DNA from: CAZPAV01 sp964584755
GTDB taxonomy: Bacteria > Actinomycetota > Acidimicrobiia > Spongiisociales > UBA5794
Length of the DNA stretch: 64,000 nucleotides
Assembly (NCBI GenBank): GCA_964584755.1
Contig: CAZPAV010000006.1
Location: 1 to 64,000, forward strand
Direction: 5' to 3'
In this document: piece after piece, positions 31,390 through 39,443 of the stretch
Layout: each line of letters starts with the position of its first letter
How positions within the stretch are numbered: position 1 is the stretch's first letter
The notes under the pieces: model-generated
What the model saw: the letters and a program-made list of their open reading frames with translations, nothing else
What the model was told of the DNA's origin: nothing
Database searches by the model: none
Made by a program: the position numbers and the translations under genes

Positions 31390-32508
31390 TCACGGGGTCG
31401 TGCGCGGCCGCGGACGACGCCGGGTCCGATGTCGCTCCCGACGGCGCGTCCCCTCGGTGCGCCACACGATCCACGAGCCGAGCCCGACCGGGATGGGCGG
31501 GAGGAAGCTCAGGGCCCGGAAGAGGAGGACGGCGGCGGCGAGGAGGTCGGTGTCGGGGGGCGTCGTCGGGTTGGTCACCTGCCATCCCAGGGTGAGGAGA
31601 CCGAGGTAGCCGAGGTCGACGAGCCCGAGGCCGCCGGGGCTCACCGGGACGACGACGAGGAGGCGGCCCAGGGCGAACGCCAGGAGGACCCAGGGCCAGG
31701 CGATCTCCGACCGCGCCACGCCGGCGGCGCGGATCGCGGCGAGGAACAGTGCCGCCATGGCCACGTGGTTGAGGAAGGTGGCGGCGACCGCGGCCTTCCA
31801 TCGATGCACGATCACGGCGAGGAGATCGCGGCGGAAACGGAGCACCGTCCCGGTGACGTCGAGGGGGTCCCGTCGGACGGCGCGCCGGAGCGGGGTCGTG
31901 AGGCGCTCCAGGAACCCTCCCACCCGGCGGGCGAACTCCTCGGAGCGGACCGCGAGGAGGAGGAGCACCGCCATCGTGCCCGCCGCGGCCGTTCCCACCG
32001 CGGCGACCGTCCACATCCACCCCGCGGCCTCCCCCAGGAGGGCGATGCCGGCGACCGCGACCACGGGGAGGACGAGGCGGGCCATCTGATCGAACATGCC
32101 GGCGGCGACGAGCCCGGACGTCACCATCTCCGGGGAGAGTCCCCACGACAGGTAGATGGCGTACTGCAGGGGGAGCGAGAACGCTCCTCCGGCGGGGACC
32201 GCGTTGTTGACGGCGGTGGCGGTGGTCTGGGCGACGAGCGCCTCGTCGAGGCGCAGGGTCGGGATGACGGCGACGAGGACGAGCGGGTACGCCACGAGGA
32301 AGGCCGCGGCGAGGAGGAGGAGCACGGCCCACCCCGCCGGGCCGACGTCGCCGACGATGCCGAGCACGGCGCGGTAGTCGGCGAGCTTGGGGATGACGAG
32401 TCCGAACACGACGCCGACGACCACGAAGGTGACCGTCGCCCGGAGGATCAGTCGCGCCACGGAGCGGGGGAGAGCGGGCGGCTCCACGGGCCGGTGATCG
32501 GCGGGCAT
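31390..32508 (-). CDS. YbhN/MprF-like flippase-domain membrane protein
   Basis: 372 aa of the UPF0104 group (lysyl-phosphatidylglycerol synthase TM domain). About eight TM segments; conserved 'AFALGRLLVVVPVSPGGLGLVDLG' in the C-terminal half and 'AVNNAVPAGGAFSLPLQYAI' in the first half match the family's characteristic Gly/Pro motifs. Such proteins move lipid-linked substrates. The ATG at 32508 is preferred over the frame's first GTG (32544) because GAGGAGGG lies between them. It is downstream of the CoA-binding gene (53-nt gap), possibly at the end of the met operon. Confidence 0.8.
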   Translation of the reverse strand: MPADHRPVEPPALPRSVARLILRATVTFVVVGVVFGLVIPKLADYRAVLGIVGDVGPAGWAVLLLLAAAFLVAYPLVLVAVIPTLRLDEALVAQTTATAVNNAVPAGGAFSLPLQYAIYLSWGLSPEMVTSGLVAAGMFDQMARLVLPVVAVAGIALLGEAAGWMWTVAAVGTAAAGTMAVLLLLAVRSEEFARRVGGFLERLTTPLRRAVRRDPLDVTGTVLRFRRDLLAVIVHRWKAAVAATFLNHVAMAALFLAAIRAAGVARSEIAWPWVLLAFALGRLLVVVPVSPGGLGLVDLGYLGLLTLGWQVTNPTTPPDTDLLAAAVLLFRALSFLPPIPVGLGSWIVWRTEGTRRRERHRTRRRPRPRTTP

Positions 32509-32561
32509 CACCGGATTCTCGCCCTCCTCGGCCGCTCCCGCCACCGGACCGTGCGGCGGCG

Positions 32562-33044
32562 TCAGATGGGACGCCGACGGCGCGACGAGATGACCCCCGT
32601 GTCGAAGCCGCCGAGGTGGAGGCCTCCGGCGAAGCGGGCGTGCTCGATCTTCAGGCAGCGATCCTGCACGACCCGGAGGCCCGCCGCGACGGCACGGCGG
32701 GCGGCGTCGTCGTGACGGAGGCCGAGCTGGAACCAGACCACCTTGGCGCCGACCGCGATCGCCTCCTCGACGACGCCGGGCAGCTCCTCGGCGCGCCGAA
32801 ACACGTCGACGATGTCGGGCACCTCGGGGAGGTCCTGCAGGGAGGGGTAGCAGCGCAACCCGAGGACCTCCTCGTAGCGGGGGTTCACCGGGTAGACGCG
32901 CAGCGAGGTGCGGACGAGGTAGGTGGCCACGAAGTTGGAGGACCGCAACGGATTCGCCGAGACCCCGACCAGCGCGACCGAGGCCGCCTCGCGCAGGATC
33001 CGGAGCCGCTCCCCGGCCGTCGCCACCGGCACGATCGCCGTCAT
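32562..33044 (-). CDS. CoA-binding (YccU-like) protein of the met operon
   Basis: 160 aa. Rossmann fold with CoA-binding signature 'SVALVGVSANPLRSSNFVATYL', then 'YRVYPVNPRY'-like 'LRVYPVNPRYEEVLG', 'VPDIVDVFRRAEELPGVVEE', 'VWFQLGL' and 'VVQDRCLKIEHARF', all standard for YccU-like proteins. These are often encoded beside O-acetylhomoserine sulfhydrylase genes, as here; the role is unproven. The ATG at 33044 overlaps the MetY stop (ATGA). Confidence 0.87.
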   Translation of the reverse strand: MTAIVPVATAGERLRILREAASVALVGVSANPLRSSNFVATYLVRTSLRVYPVNPRYEEVLGLRCYPSLQDLPEVPDIVDVFRRAEELPGVVEEAIAVGAKVVWFQLGLRHDDAARRAVAAGLRVVQDRCLKIEHARFAGGLHLGGFDTGVISSRRRRPI

Positions 33045-34333
33045 GTCACGCCTCCTCCCAGGGCGCGGTCCAGGTCCCACAGGATGTCCTCGACGTCCTC
33101 GAGCCCCACCGAGATGCGGATGACGTCGTCGCCGACCCCGGCGGCCGCACGCTCCGCGGCGGGCACCTGCTGGTGGGTCGTCGACGCCGGGTGGATGACG
33201 AGGGTCTTGGCGTCGCCGATGTTCGCCAGATGCGAGGCGAGCTCGACCCCCTCGATGAAGCGCACGCCGGCTTCGAACCCCCCTTCCAGGCCGAAGGTGA
33301 AGACGGCGCCGGGTCCTTCGGGGACGTAGCGTCGCGCCAACGGTGTCCAGGGGTTGTCGGGGAAGATCGGGTAGGACACCCAGGACACCGCGGGGTGTCC
33401 GGCGAGGAACTCGGCGACGCGGCGCGCGTTCTCCACGTGGCGGCGCATCCGCAGCGGCAACGTCTCGAGACCGAGGAGGAGGAGGAACGCGTTGAACGGC
33501 GAGAGGCTCGCGCCGATGTCGCGCAGCAACTCGACCCGCGCCTTGGTGAGGTAGGCGTACTCCCGGAAGTTCTCCCAGAACCTGAGATCGTGGTACGCCG
33601 GTGAGGGCTCCGTGATCACGGGGAAGTTCCCGTTGTCCCAGGGGAAGCGCCCGCTCTCCACGATCACGCCGGCGATGACGGTGCCGTGGCCGCCGATGAA
33701 CTTCGTCGCCGAGTGGACCACGATGTCGGCGCCGTGCTCGATGGGACGGCAGAGGTAGGGCGTGGCGAAGGTGTTGTCGACGACGAGCGGGATGCCCGCC
33801 TCGTGGGCGATGCGCGCGGCGAGATCGAGATCGAGGATGTCGGCGCGGGGGTTGCCGATGGTCTCCCCGTAGAGGAGCCTCGTGCGGTCGGTGATCGCCG
33901 CCCGAACGGCGGCCTCGTCGTCGAAGTCGACGAAGGTGGCGTCGATCCCGAGGCGCCTGAGGGTCACGTCGAACTGCGTGTAGGTGCCGCCGTAGAGGGA
34001 GCGGGAGGCGACGATCGCGTCGCCGGCGCGGCAGATGGTGAGGATGGCGATGAGCTGGGCGGCCTGACCGGACGCGGTGGCCACCGCTCCCAGACCGCCC
34101 TCGAGGGAGGCCATGCGCTCCTCGAAGGCGGCGGTCGTCGGGTTGCCGATGCGGGTGTAGATGTTGCCGTAGGTCTGGAGGGCGAAGAGGTCGGCCGCCT
34201 GCCGGGGGTCCTCGAAGACGAAGGAGGTCGTGGCGTAGATGGGCTGGGCCCGAGCACCCGTCTCCGGGTCGGGGCGCTGGCCGGCGTGGATCGACCGCGT
34301 GTGGAAACCGAACTCGTGATGTTCCTGATTCAT
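33041..34333 (-). CDS. O-acetylhomoserine sulfhydrylase (MetY-like), copy 2
   Basis: 430 aa Cys/Met-metabolism PLP enzyme. The PLP lysine is in 'VVHSATKFIGGHGT' (about residue 206), with 'TASGQAAQL', 'SRSLYGGTYTQF' and 'PLVVDNTFATPYLCRP'. Substrate-loop features fit O-acetylhomoserine aminocarboxypropyltransferase, forming homocysteine from O-acetylhomoserine and sulfide. The paralogue at 34413-35714 lies directly upstream with a 79-nt gap. TACAGT lies 9 nt before ATG 34333, so an internal promoter is possible. Confidence 0.88.
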   Translation of the reverse strand: MNQEHHEFGFHTRSIHAGQRPDPETGARAQPIYATTSFVFEDPRQAADLFALQTYGNIYTRIGNPTTAAFEERMASLEGGLGAVATASGQAAQLIAILTICRAGDAIVASRSLYGGTYTQFDVTLRRLGIDATFVDFDDEAAVRAAITDRTRLLYGETIGNPRADILDLDLAARIAHEAGIPLVVDNTFATPYLCRPIEHGADIVVHSATKFIGGHGTVIAGVIVESGRFPWDNGNFPVITEPSPAYHDLRFWENFREYAYLTKARVELLRDIGASLSPFNAFLLLLGLETLPLRMRRHVENARRVAEFLAGHPAVSWVSYPIFPDNPWTPLARRYVPEGPGAVFTFGLEGGFEAGVRFIEGVELASHLANIGDAKTLVIHPASTTHQQVPAAERAAAGVGDDVIRISVGLEDVEDILWDLDRALGGGVT

Positions 34334-34412
34334 CGTCGTTGCACTGTATCGGGGTGCGGGGTCGAGGGCGACGGCGGGGTCCGGGCCGTGCCGGCCCGGA
34401 CCCCGGGCTCCG

Positions 34413-35714
34413 TCACGCGGCGGCGCTGCGGAACCCCCGCTCCAGGTCCTCCTTCAGATCGTCGAGGTGCTCGAGGCCGACGGAGAGCCGGAGCTGGTCC
34501 GGCAGGACCCCGGCGGCCCGCCGCTCGTGCTCGGCGAGTTGCCGATGCGTCGTCGAGGCCGGGTGGATGACGAGTGTCTTCGCGTCACCGACGTTGGCGA
34601 GATGCGAGACGAGGCGGAGGCCGTCGATGAAGGCGCGGGCCGCCGCGGCGCCGCCGACGATGCCGAAGCTCAGCACCGCCCCGAATCCGTTGCGGAGGTA
34701 GCGTCGGGCGGTCGCGTGGGAAGGGTGGGACTCCAGTCCCGGATAGCCGACCCACGCCACGTCGGGCTGCGTCTCCAGCCAGCGGGCGAGACCGAGGGCG
34801 TTGTCGCAGTGCCGCTGCATCCGCAGGGAGAGGGTCTCCAGTCCCTGGAGGAGCAGGAAGCTGTTGAAGGGGGACGGCGCCGCCCCGAGGTCCCGCAGCC
34901 CCTCCACGCGAGCCCGGACGGCGAAGGCGACGTTCCCGAAGGGTCCGTCCGGCCCGAAGACGTCGGTGAAGACGAGGCCGTGGTACCCGGGCGCGGGCTC
35001 GGTGAAGTGGGGGAACCGCGGGGTACGCCAGTCGAAGGTCCCCGCGTCGACGACGACGCCGCCGATGGACGTGCCATGCCCTCCGATCCACTTCGTCGTG
35101 GAGGCGACGACGACGTCGGCGCCGTGCTCGATGGGACGGCACAGGTAGCCGGCGGCACCGAAGGTGTTGTCCACGACGAGGGGGATCCCCGCCTCGTGGG
35201 CGATCTCGGCGAGACGCTCGAGGTCGGGGACGTCGCCGCGAGGGTTCCCGATCGTCTCCACGTAGAGGGCCTTGGTGCGTGCTCCGATCGCCGCGGCGAA
35301 CGCGTCGGGGTCGTCGCCGTCGACGAACCGGACGTCGATCCCGAGGCGGGGGAGCGCCACCTTGAACTGGTTGTAGGTGCCGCCGTAGAGGGAGGACGCG
35401 GAGACGATCTCGTCGCCGGCGACGGCGAGGGTGGTGAGGGCCAGGACCTGGGCCGCCTGCCCCGAGGCCGTGGCCACCGCGGCCACACCGCCCTCGAGGG
35501 CGGCGATCCGGCGCTCGAAGACGTCCGTCGTCGGGTTCATGATCCGGGTGTAGATGTTCCCGAGCTCCTCGAGACCGAAGAGCCGGCCGGCGTGGTCGGC
35601 ATCCTCGAACACGTACGACGTCGTCTGGTAGATGGGGACCGCCCGCGCTCCGGTGACGGGATCGGGGGCCTGGCCGGCGTGGAGCTGGAGCGTCTCGTAC
35701 CGGTAGGTCGTCAT
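34413..35714 (-). CDS. O-acetylhomoserine sulfhydrylase (MetY-like), copy 1
   Basis: 433 aa, same family as the next gene, with the PLP lysine in 'VVASTTKWIGGHGTSIGGVV', plus 'TASGQAAQVLALTTLAVAGD' and 'SSLYGGTYNQF'. The two copies differ widely in the C-terminal half, so this is not a recent duplication; they may differ in sulfur donor or in O-acetyl versus O-succinyl preference. The start ATG at 35714 overlaps the OsmC stop by 4 nt, placing it in the riboswitch-controlled operon. Confidence 0.88.
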   Translation of the reverse strand: MTTYRYETLQLHAGQAPDPVTGARAVPIYQTTSYVFEDADHAGRLFGLEELGNIYTRIMNPTTDVFERRIAALEGGVAAVATASGQAAQVLALTTLAVAGDEIVSASSLYGGTYNQFKVALPRLGIDVRFVDGDDPDAFAAAIGARTKALYVETIGNPRGDVPDLERLAEIAHEAGIPLVVDNTFGAAGYLCRPIEHGADVVVASTTKWIGGHGTSIGGVVVDAGTFDWRTPRFPHFTEPAPGYHGLVFTDVFGPDGPFGNVAFAVRARVEGLRDLGAAPSPFNSFLLLQGLETLSLRMQRHCDNALGLARWLETQPDVAWVGYPGLESHPSHATARRYLRNGFGAVLSFGIVGGAAAARAFIDGLRLVSHLANVGDAKTLVIHPASTTHRQLAEHERRAAGVLPDQLRLSVGLEHLDDLKEDLERGFRSAAA

Positions 35715-36238
35715 CGTTCCCCCTCCACGAGCGTGATCTCCACCGGGACGGGGCGGGCCAGGGTGTGGCCCACGGGGGAGGTGGCCACGACCCGCCGATG
35801 GAGGGCCGCCACCTCCTCGGGAGGGGCGTCGGTGTCGAGACGGACGTTGACCCGGATGCCGCGGTATCCGGCGTGACCCTCGTCGAGGCCGAGGAAGGTG
35901 TGGAGATCGAGATCTCCCTCGAGCTCGATGCGGAGGCCGTCGAGGGTGATCCCCGCCGCCGACGCTCCCGCGGCGTACCCCACGGCGAGGCAGTTCCCGA
36001 GGGCGGCGAGCACCTGCTCGACCGGATTGGGTGCGGTGTCGGTCCCGCCGAGAGAGGACGGCTCGTCCGAGGGGACGGGCGGGAAGGCGCGGATGTGGGC
36101 CTCCGAGCGGAAGCCGCCGCGCCAGACGACCTCGGCGTCGAAGCGCGCCCGGGCCTTCTCCGGGTCGGTCTGGATGGCGGTGACGAGGGTCTTCACGGCA
36201 TCGAGGTCGACGTCGTTGCGAATGGTGCCGTCGGTCAT
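35711..36238 (-). CDS. OsmC-family protein, first gene of the met operon
   Basis: 175 aa OsmC fold. The peroxidatic-position Cys is present in 'VLAALGNCLAVGYAAGAS', but the usual second Cys is replaced: 'VATSPVGHTL' has Ser where others have C-P-V. So it may act as a one-Cys thiol protein or carrier rather than a classic peroxidase. OsmC-like proteins beside methionine/sulfide genes suggest sulfur handling. The ATG at 36238 follows CAGGAGGAACC; the upstream frame overlaps a leader ORF and is not used. A SAM-type riboswitch lies 230 nt upstream. Confidence 0.83.
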   Translation of the reverse strand: MTDGTIRNDVDLDAVKTLVTAIQTDPEKARARFDAEVVWRGGFRSEAHIRAFPPVPSDEPSSLGGTDTAPNPVEQVLAALGNCLAVGYAAGASAAGITLDGLRIELEGDLDLHTFLGLDEGHAGYRGIRVNVRLDTDAPPEEVAALHRRVVATSPVGHTLARPVPVEITLVEGER

Positions 36239-36300
36239 GGTTCCTCCTGTGGATGGAAGCGGCGGTGAACGCCGGGGATCCTCCCGGGTGGGGGCGTTCG

Positions 36301-36402
36301 TCAGGAGCGGTGGGAGACCGGTCCCGGGCGGACCACCCGGGAGCCGGTCATCGCACATCGCCGCGACCGCGTCGGAGGAACGGGGGGTCGTCGTCTCCAC
36401 AT
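36301..36402 (-). CDS. Short upstream ORF in the met operon leader
   Basis: 33-codon ORF starting at ATG 36402 with a perfect AGGAGG six nt before it, stopping at TGA 36301, 62 nt before the OsmC start. The product begins MWRRRPPVPPTRSRRCAMTG, basic and Pro-rich, with one Cys-Ala-Met. It sits between the riboswitch and the first structural gene. It may be a leader peptide whose translation couples to or gates the operon. No homologue is recognised; the strong ribosome site is the main evidence. Confidence 0.45.
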   Translation of the reverse strand: MWRRRPPVPPTRSRRCAMTGSRVVRPGPVSHRS

Positions 36403-36466
36403 GGCGGGCCTCCTCGTCTCGTCCGTGCGCTCCGTGAGCGCCTCGGGCGGGGTCCCGCCGTCGGCG

Positions 36467-36550
36467 TCTCATCGATCAGGCATTGGCACCGTGCGCTACG
36501 CCGGTTGCCGCGGTTTCACAGGGCCTGTCCCTCCACCGCTCTGGATGAGC
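36467..36550 (-). promoter_or_regulatory. SAM-I-clan riboswitch (S-box)
   Basis: Minus-strand leader shows S-box landmarks in order: P1 5' strand CUCAUC, then CAGAGCGGUGGAGGGACAGG, CCCUGUGAAACC, GCGGCAACC, GGUGCCAAUGCCUG, and P1 3' strand GAUGAG. The core bases that contact SAM are therefore present. The usual P4 hairpin after GGUGCxAAU seems missing, as in the SAM-I/IV variant. It lies about 230 nt upstream of OsmC-MetY-MetY-CoA-binding, genes expected to be shut off by SAM. A short hairpin (36427-36441) follows. Covariance search not run. Confidence 0.88.
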
Positions 36551-36569
36551 GCGTTGTGAGGCCGGGAGT

Positions 36570-37472
36570 TCAGCACACCTCGTGGCCGGTGTCAAGATCG
36601 GCGGGCGATGGGTAGCGACATCCGACGAGCTCCTCGCTCGTCGCCCAGAGACGCGCCGCCGTGTCGTCGTCGCGCCCGGTCCGGCCGGGACGCACCGGGA
36701 CGGCGTCTGCGAAGTACCCCCCGCCCAGGGGCTCGATCCCCGGTTCGGTGGCGAGATACACGGCGGTGCGGGCCCCCTCCGTCGGGGAGCGCATCCAGCG
36801 TGCGCCCAGCCTCCAGAAGAGCCCGGCGAGGCGGCTGTCCCCGTCCTGGGCGATGCGGGTGGCGACCACGCCGGGGTGGAGGGAGTAGGCGGTGATGCCG
36901 CGACCGTGGTAGCGGCGATGGAGCTCTCGGGCGAACAGGACGTTGGCGAGCTTGGAGCGGGCGTAGGCCCGGTACCCGCGGCCGGTCCGGGCGGCGCGGG
37001 GGTCGGTGAGTCGACGTCCGCCGACGGCGTGGCGGTGGGCCGCCGACGCCACCACCACGACGCGGGCCGGCGCGGAGGCGGCGAGGTGATCGAAGAGCAG
37101 GCACCCGAGGAGGAAGTGGCCGAGATGGTTGATGCCGAACGTCGCCTCGAATCCGTCCGCGGTCCTGCGGCGGGATCCGAGGAAGACCCCGGCGTTGCAC
37201 ACGAGCACCGCCAGGTCGTCGTGGCGGGAACGGAAGCGCTCGGCGGCGGCGTGGATCGACGCGAAGGAGGCGAGGTCGAGGTCGAGCACCGCGACGGGAT
37301 GTCCGCCGCGGGTCCCGATCCCGGCGGCGGCGGCCTCGCCGCGGGCACGATCCCGGACCGCGATGACCACGTGGGCGCCGTGGGCGGCGAGGGCGGCGGC
37401 GGTCGCGGCCCCGATGCCGGAGTTGCCCCCGGTGACGAGGACGGTACGGCCGGTGACGCTCCATGCGGACAC
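36570..37472 (-). CDS. Short-chain dehydrogenase/reductase
   Basis: 300 aa classical SDR. NAD(P) motif 'VLVTGGNSGIGAATAAALA' at the start, 'LVCNAGVF' loop, and the catalytic 'YARSK' (Tyr-x-x-x-Lys) preceded by a Ser in 'VVVVASAAHR'. It resembles the retinol dehydrogenase/protochlorophyllide-type group; the substrate is unknown. The GTG at 37472 gives the normal N-terminus; the longer frame adds 15 residues without support. The gene lies just upstream of the riboswitch leader on the same strand. Confidence 0.87.
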   Translation of the reverse strand: MSAWSVTGRTVLVTGGNSGIGAATAAALAAHGAHVVIAVRDRARGEAAAAGIGTRGGHPVAVLDLDLASFASIHAAAERFRSRHDDLAVLVCNAGVFLGSRRRTADGFEATFGINHLGHFLLGCLLFDHLAASAPARVVVVASAAHRHAVGGRRLTDPRAARTGRGYRAYARSKLANVLFARELHRRYHGRGITAYSLHPGVVATRIAQDGDSRLAGLFWRLGARWMRSPTEGARTAVYLATEPGIEPLGGGYFADAVPVRPGRTGRDDDTAARLWATSEELVGCRYPSPADLDTGHEVC

Positions 37473-37521
37473 GGGGACAGTCTGGCAGGGGGCCGCGCCT
37501 CGGGGCGCGTCGGACACCGCC

Positions 37522-38727
37522 TCACAGGGAGCGGAGCGCCTCGGTGGGACTCACCCGGGATGCCCGGATCGCCGGGTACAGCCCGGCCGCGGTGCCGATG
37601 AGGAGGGCCGCGACGGCACCTCCGACGATCGCCACCGCCGGCACGAGGATCCCCCAACCTCGGTACGACGCGTAGGCGGCCGTCACCGCCACGCCCAACG
37701 CCACGCCGCCGACCCCGCCGATGCCCGACAGGAGGAGCGACTCGCCGAGGAACTGGACGGCGATGTGGCCGCGCGTCGCCCCCAGGGCGCGGCGCAGGCC
37801 GATCTCGCCCCGGCGCTCGAGCACCGAGATGACCATGACGTTGGCGATGCCGACCCCGCCGACGAGGAGCGCCACCGCGCCGAGGCCGAGGAAGAGGTTC
37901 GTCAGGGCGGACTCGGCGGCGTTGCGCGCCTCGAGGGTGTCGCTGGGTCGCGTCACCTCCACCTGGTCGGGGTTCTCCGGGTTCACCGTCGCGGCGAGGA
38001 CGTTGCGGACGTCCTCGACGAAACGGGGGTTCGTCCGTACGTACAGGGTCGTGGGGATGGCGTCGTCTCCGAGGACGTCACGCGCCGTGTCGTAGGAGAC
38101 GAGCGCCGCCCGGTCCAGGTCCGGGGAGAGGGGGAGCTCGTCCATGACGCCGGCCACGACGAACCAGCGATCCCCCAGCCAGACGACCGGGACGGGGTCG
38201 AGGCCGCGGACACCGAGGCGGGCCGCGGTCACCGCGCCGAGGACCGTGGCGGGGTACCCGTCCGGCACCTCGTCGAGGAACACCCCGGAGCGCATCGTTC
38301 CCTGCAACGTCGTCAGGAGTCGGGAGTCCGCGCCGAACACGGTGATGCCACCGGTTCGCCCCGGCGGCATCACGTCGGTGCGGTACACCTTCGCTCCCTC
38401 GACCATGCCGACCGAGGCCACCGTCTCCACCGGGGCGATGCGCCGCACCATCGCCGCGGCCTCGTCGGGGAGCTCAGCCGGGCCGAGACCGACGCCCTGG
38501 CCCGCCTGCACCTGGAGCATGTTCGTCCCGAGGCGGTCGAGCTGGGCGAGCAGGTCCGACTTCGACGACTCGGAGAGGCCGAGGACCGCGACCATCGCGC
38601 CGATACCGATGACGATCCCGAGCGCGGAGAGAAGGCTGCGCAGTCGTCGCGTGCGAAGACCGATCCCCGCGGCGCGCAGGACGTCGGCGAGGGCGAGGCG
38701 CGACGGCTGGGGGGCGGCGTCGTTCAC
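37522..38727 (-). CDS. MacB-like ABC transporter permease
   Basis: 401 aa, four TM helices with a large periplasmic-type domain between TM1 (about 28-50) and TM2-4 (about 290-390). 'RSLLSALGIVIGIGAMVAVLGLSE' and the C-terminal 'EIGLRRALGATRGHIAVQFLGE' plus 'YPAIRASRVSPTEALRSL' are the MacB/FtsX signatures. With the ATPase (38724) and the HlyD-like adaptor (39440) it forms a mechanotransmission-type exporter or sensor complex. Substrate unknown. Overlaps the ATPase stop by 4 nt. Confidence 0.93.
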   Translation of the reverse strand: MNDAAPQPSRLALADVLRAAGIGLRTRRLRSLLSALGIVIGIGAMVAVLGLSESSKSDLLAQLDRLGTNMLQVQAGQGVGLGPAELPDEAAAMVRRIAPVETVASVGMVEGAKVYRTDVMPPGRTGGITVFGADSRLLTTLQGTMRSGVFLDEVPDGYPATVLGAVTAARLGVRGLDPVPVVWLGDRWFVVAGVMDELPLSPDLDRAALVSYDTARDVLGDDAIPTTLYVRTNPRFVEDVRNVLAATVNPENPDQVEVTRPSDTLEARNAAESALTNLFLGLGAVALLVGGVGIANVMVISVLERRGEIGLRRALGATRGHIAVQFLGESLLLSGIGGVGGVALGVAVTAAYASYRGWGILVPAVAIVGGAVAALLIGTAAGLYPAIRASRVSPTEALRSL

Positions 38728-39443
38728 GGTCCCCCTCCGATCGGCCGCACGGCGTCGCCCTCGATGCGACCGTCCCGGATGGTGACGATCCGGGGGAACC
38801 TTCCCCCCACCTCGGGGTCGTGCGTGACGACGACGATCGTCGTGCCCTCGCGGTTGAGGTCGGTGAGCAGGTGGACGATCCCGGCGCCGGTGGCGGTGTC
38901 GAGGTTCCCGGTGGGCTCGTCGGCGAGGACGATCCGGGGGGTCCCGACGATGGCCCGGGCGATCGCCACCCGCTGGCGCTCCCCACCGCTGAGCTTCGTG
39001 ACGAGATGCCCGGCGCGTGCGGCGAGCCCCACCTTGGCGAGGGCGATCTCGGCGTGCTCGCGTCGCCGCGAGCGGGCCATGCCGGTGTAGAGGAGACCGT
39101 CGGCGACGTTGTCGAGCGCGTTCTCCCCGGCGAGGAGGAAGAACTGCTGGAACACGAACCCGATGGCACGGGCCCGCAGGGCCGACAGCCGCCGATCCGA
39201 CAGCCCGGCGGTGTCGTGGCCGGCGACGATCACCCGTCCCGAGGTGGGCCGGTCGAGGGTCCCCATGATGTGCAGGAGGGTCGACTTGCCCGATCCCGAC
39301 GGGCCCATCACCGCGAGGAGCTCGCCGGGCCGCACGACGAGGTCGACGCCGCCGAGGGCCACGACCGGCGGCGTACCCGGGTACACCTTCGTCACCCTCC
39401 GGAGGGAGAGGACCGGGCCGGGATCCTCCGCCGGGGCGGTCAC
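38724..39443 (-). CDS. MacB-type ABC ATPase (LolD-like)
   Basis: 239 aa. Walker A 'VMGPSGSGKSTLLHIM', signature 'KLSGGERQRVAIARA', Walker B 'RIVLADEPTGNLDTATG', H-loop 'VVTHDPEV'. The LolD/MacB subtype is clear from 'MGTLDRPTSGRVIVAGHD'. Pairs with the permease encoded downstream. Start and stop each overlap neighbours by 4 nt, so the four genes from 41544 to 37522 are one operon. Confidence 0.93.
   Translation of the reverse strand: MTAPAEDPGPVLSLRRVTKVYPGTPPVVALGGVDLVVRPGELLAVMGPSGSGKSTLLHIMGTLDRPTSGRVIVAGHDTAGLSDRRLSALRARAIGFVFQQFFLLAGENALDNVADGLLYTGMARSRRREHAEIALAKVGLAARAGHLVTKLSGGERQRVAIARAIVGTPRIVLADEPTGNLDTATGAGIVHLLTDLNREGTTIVVVTHDPEVGGRFPRIVTIRDGRIEGDAVRPIGGGP

Noticed and set aside
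36444..36462. GGCGGG/CCCGCC hairpin after the riboswitch as an intrinsic terminator
   Set aside because: The loop is too short for the full stem and no U tract follows; it may be structure only, so it is not listed as a terminator.
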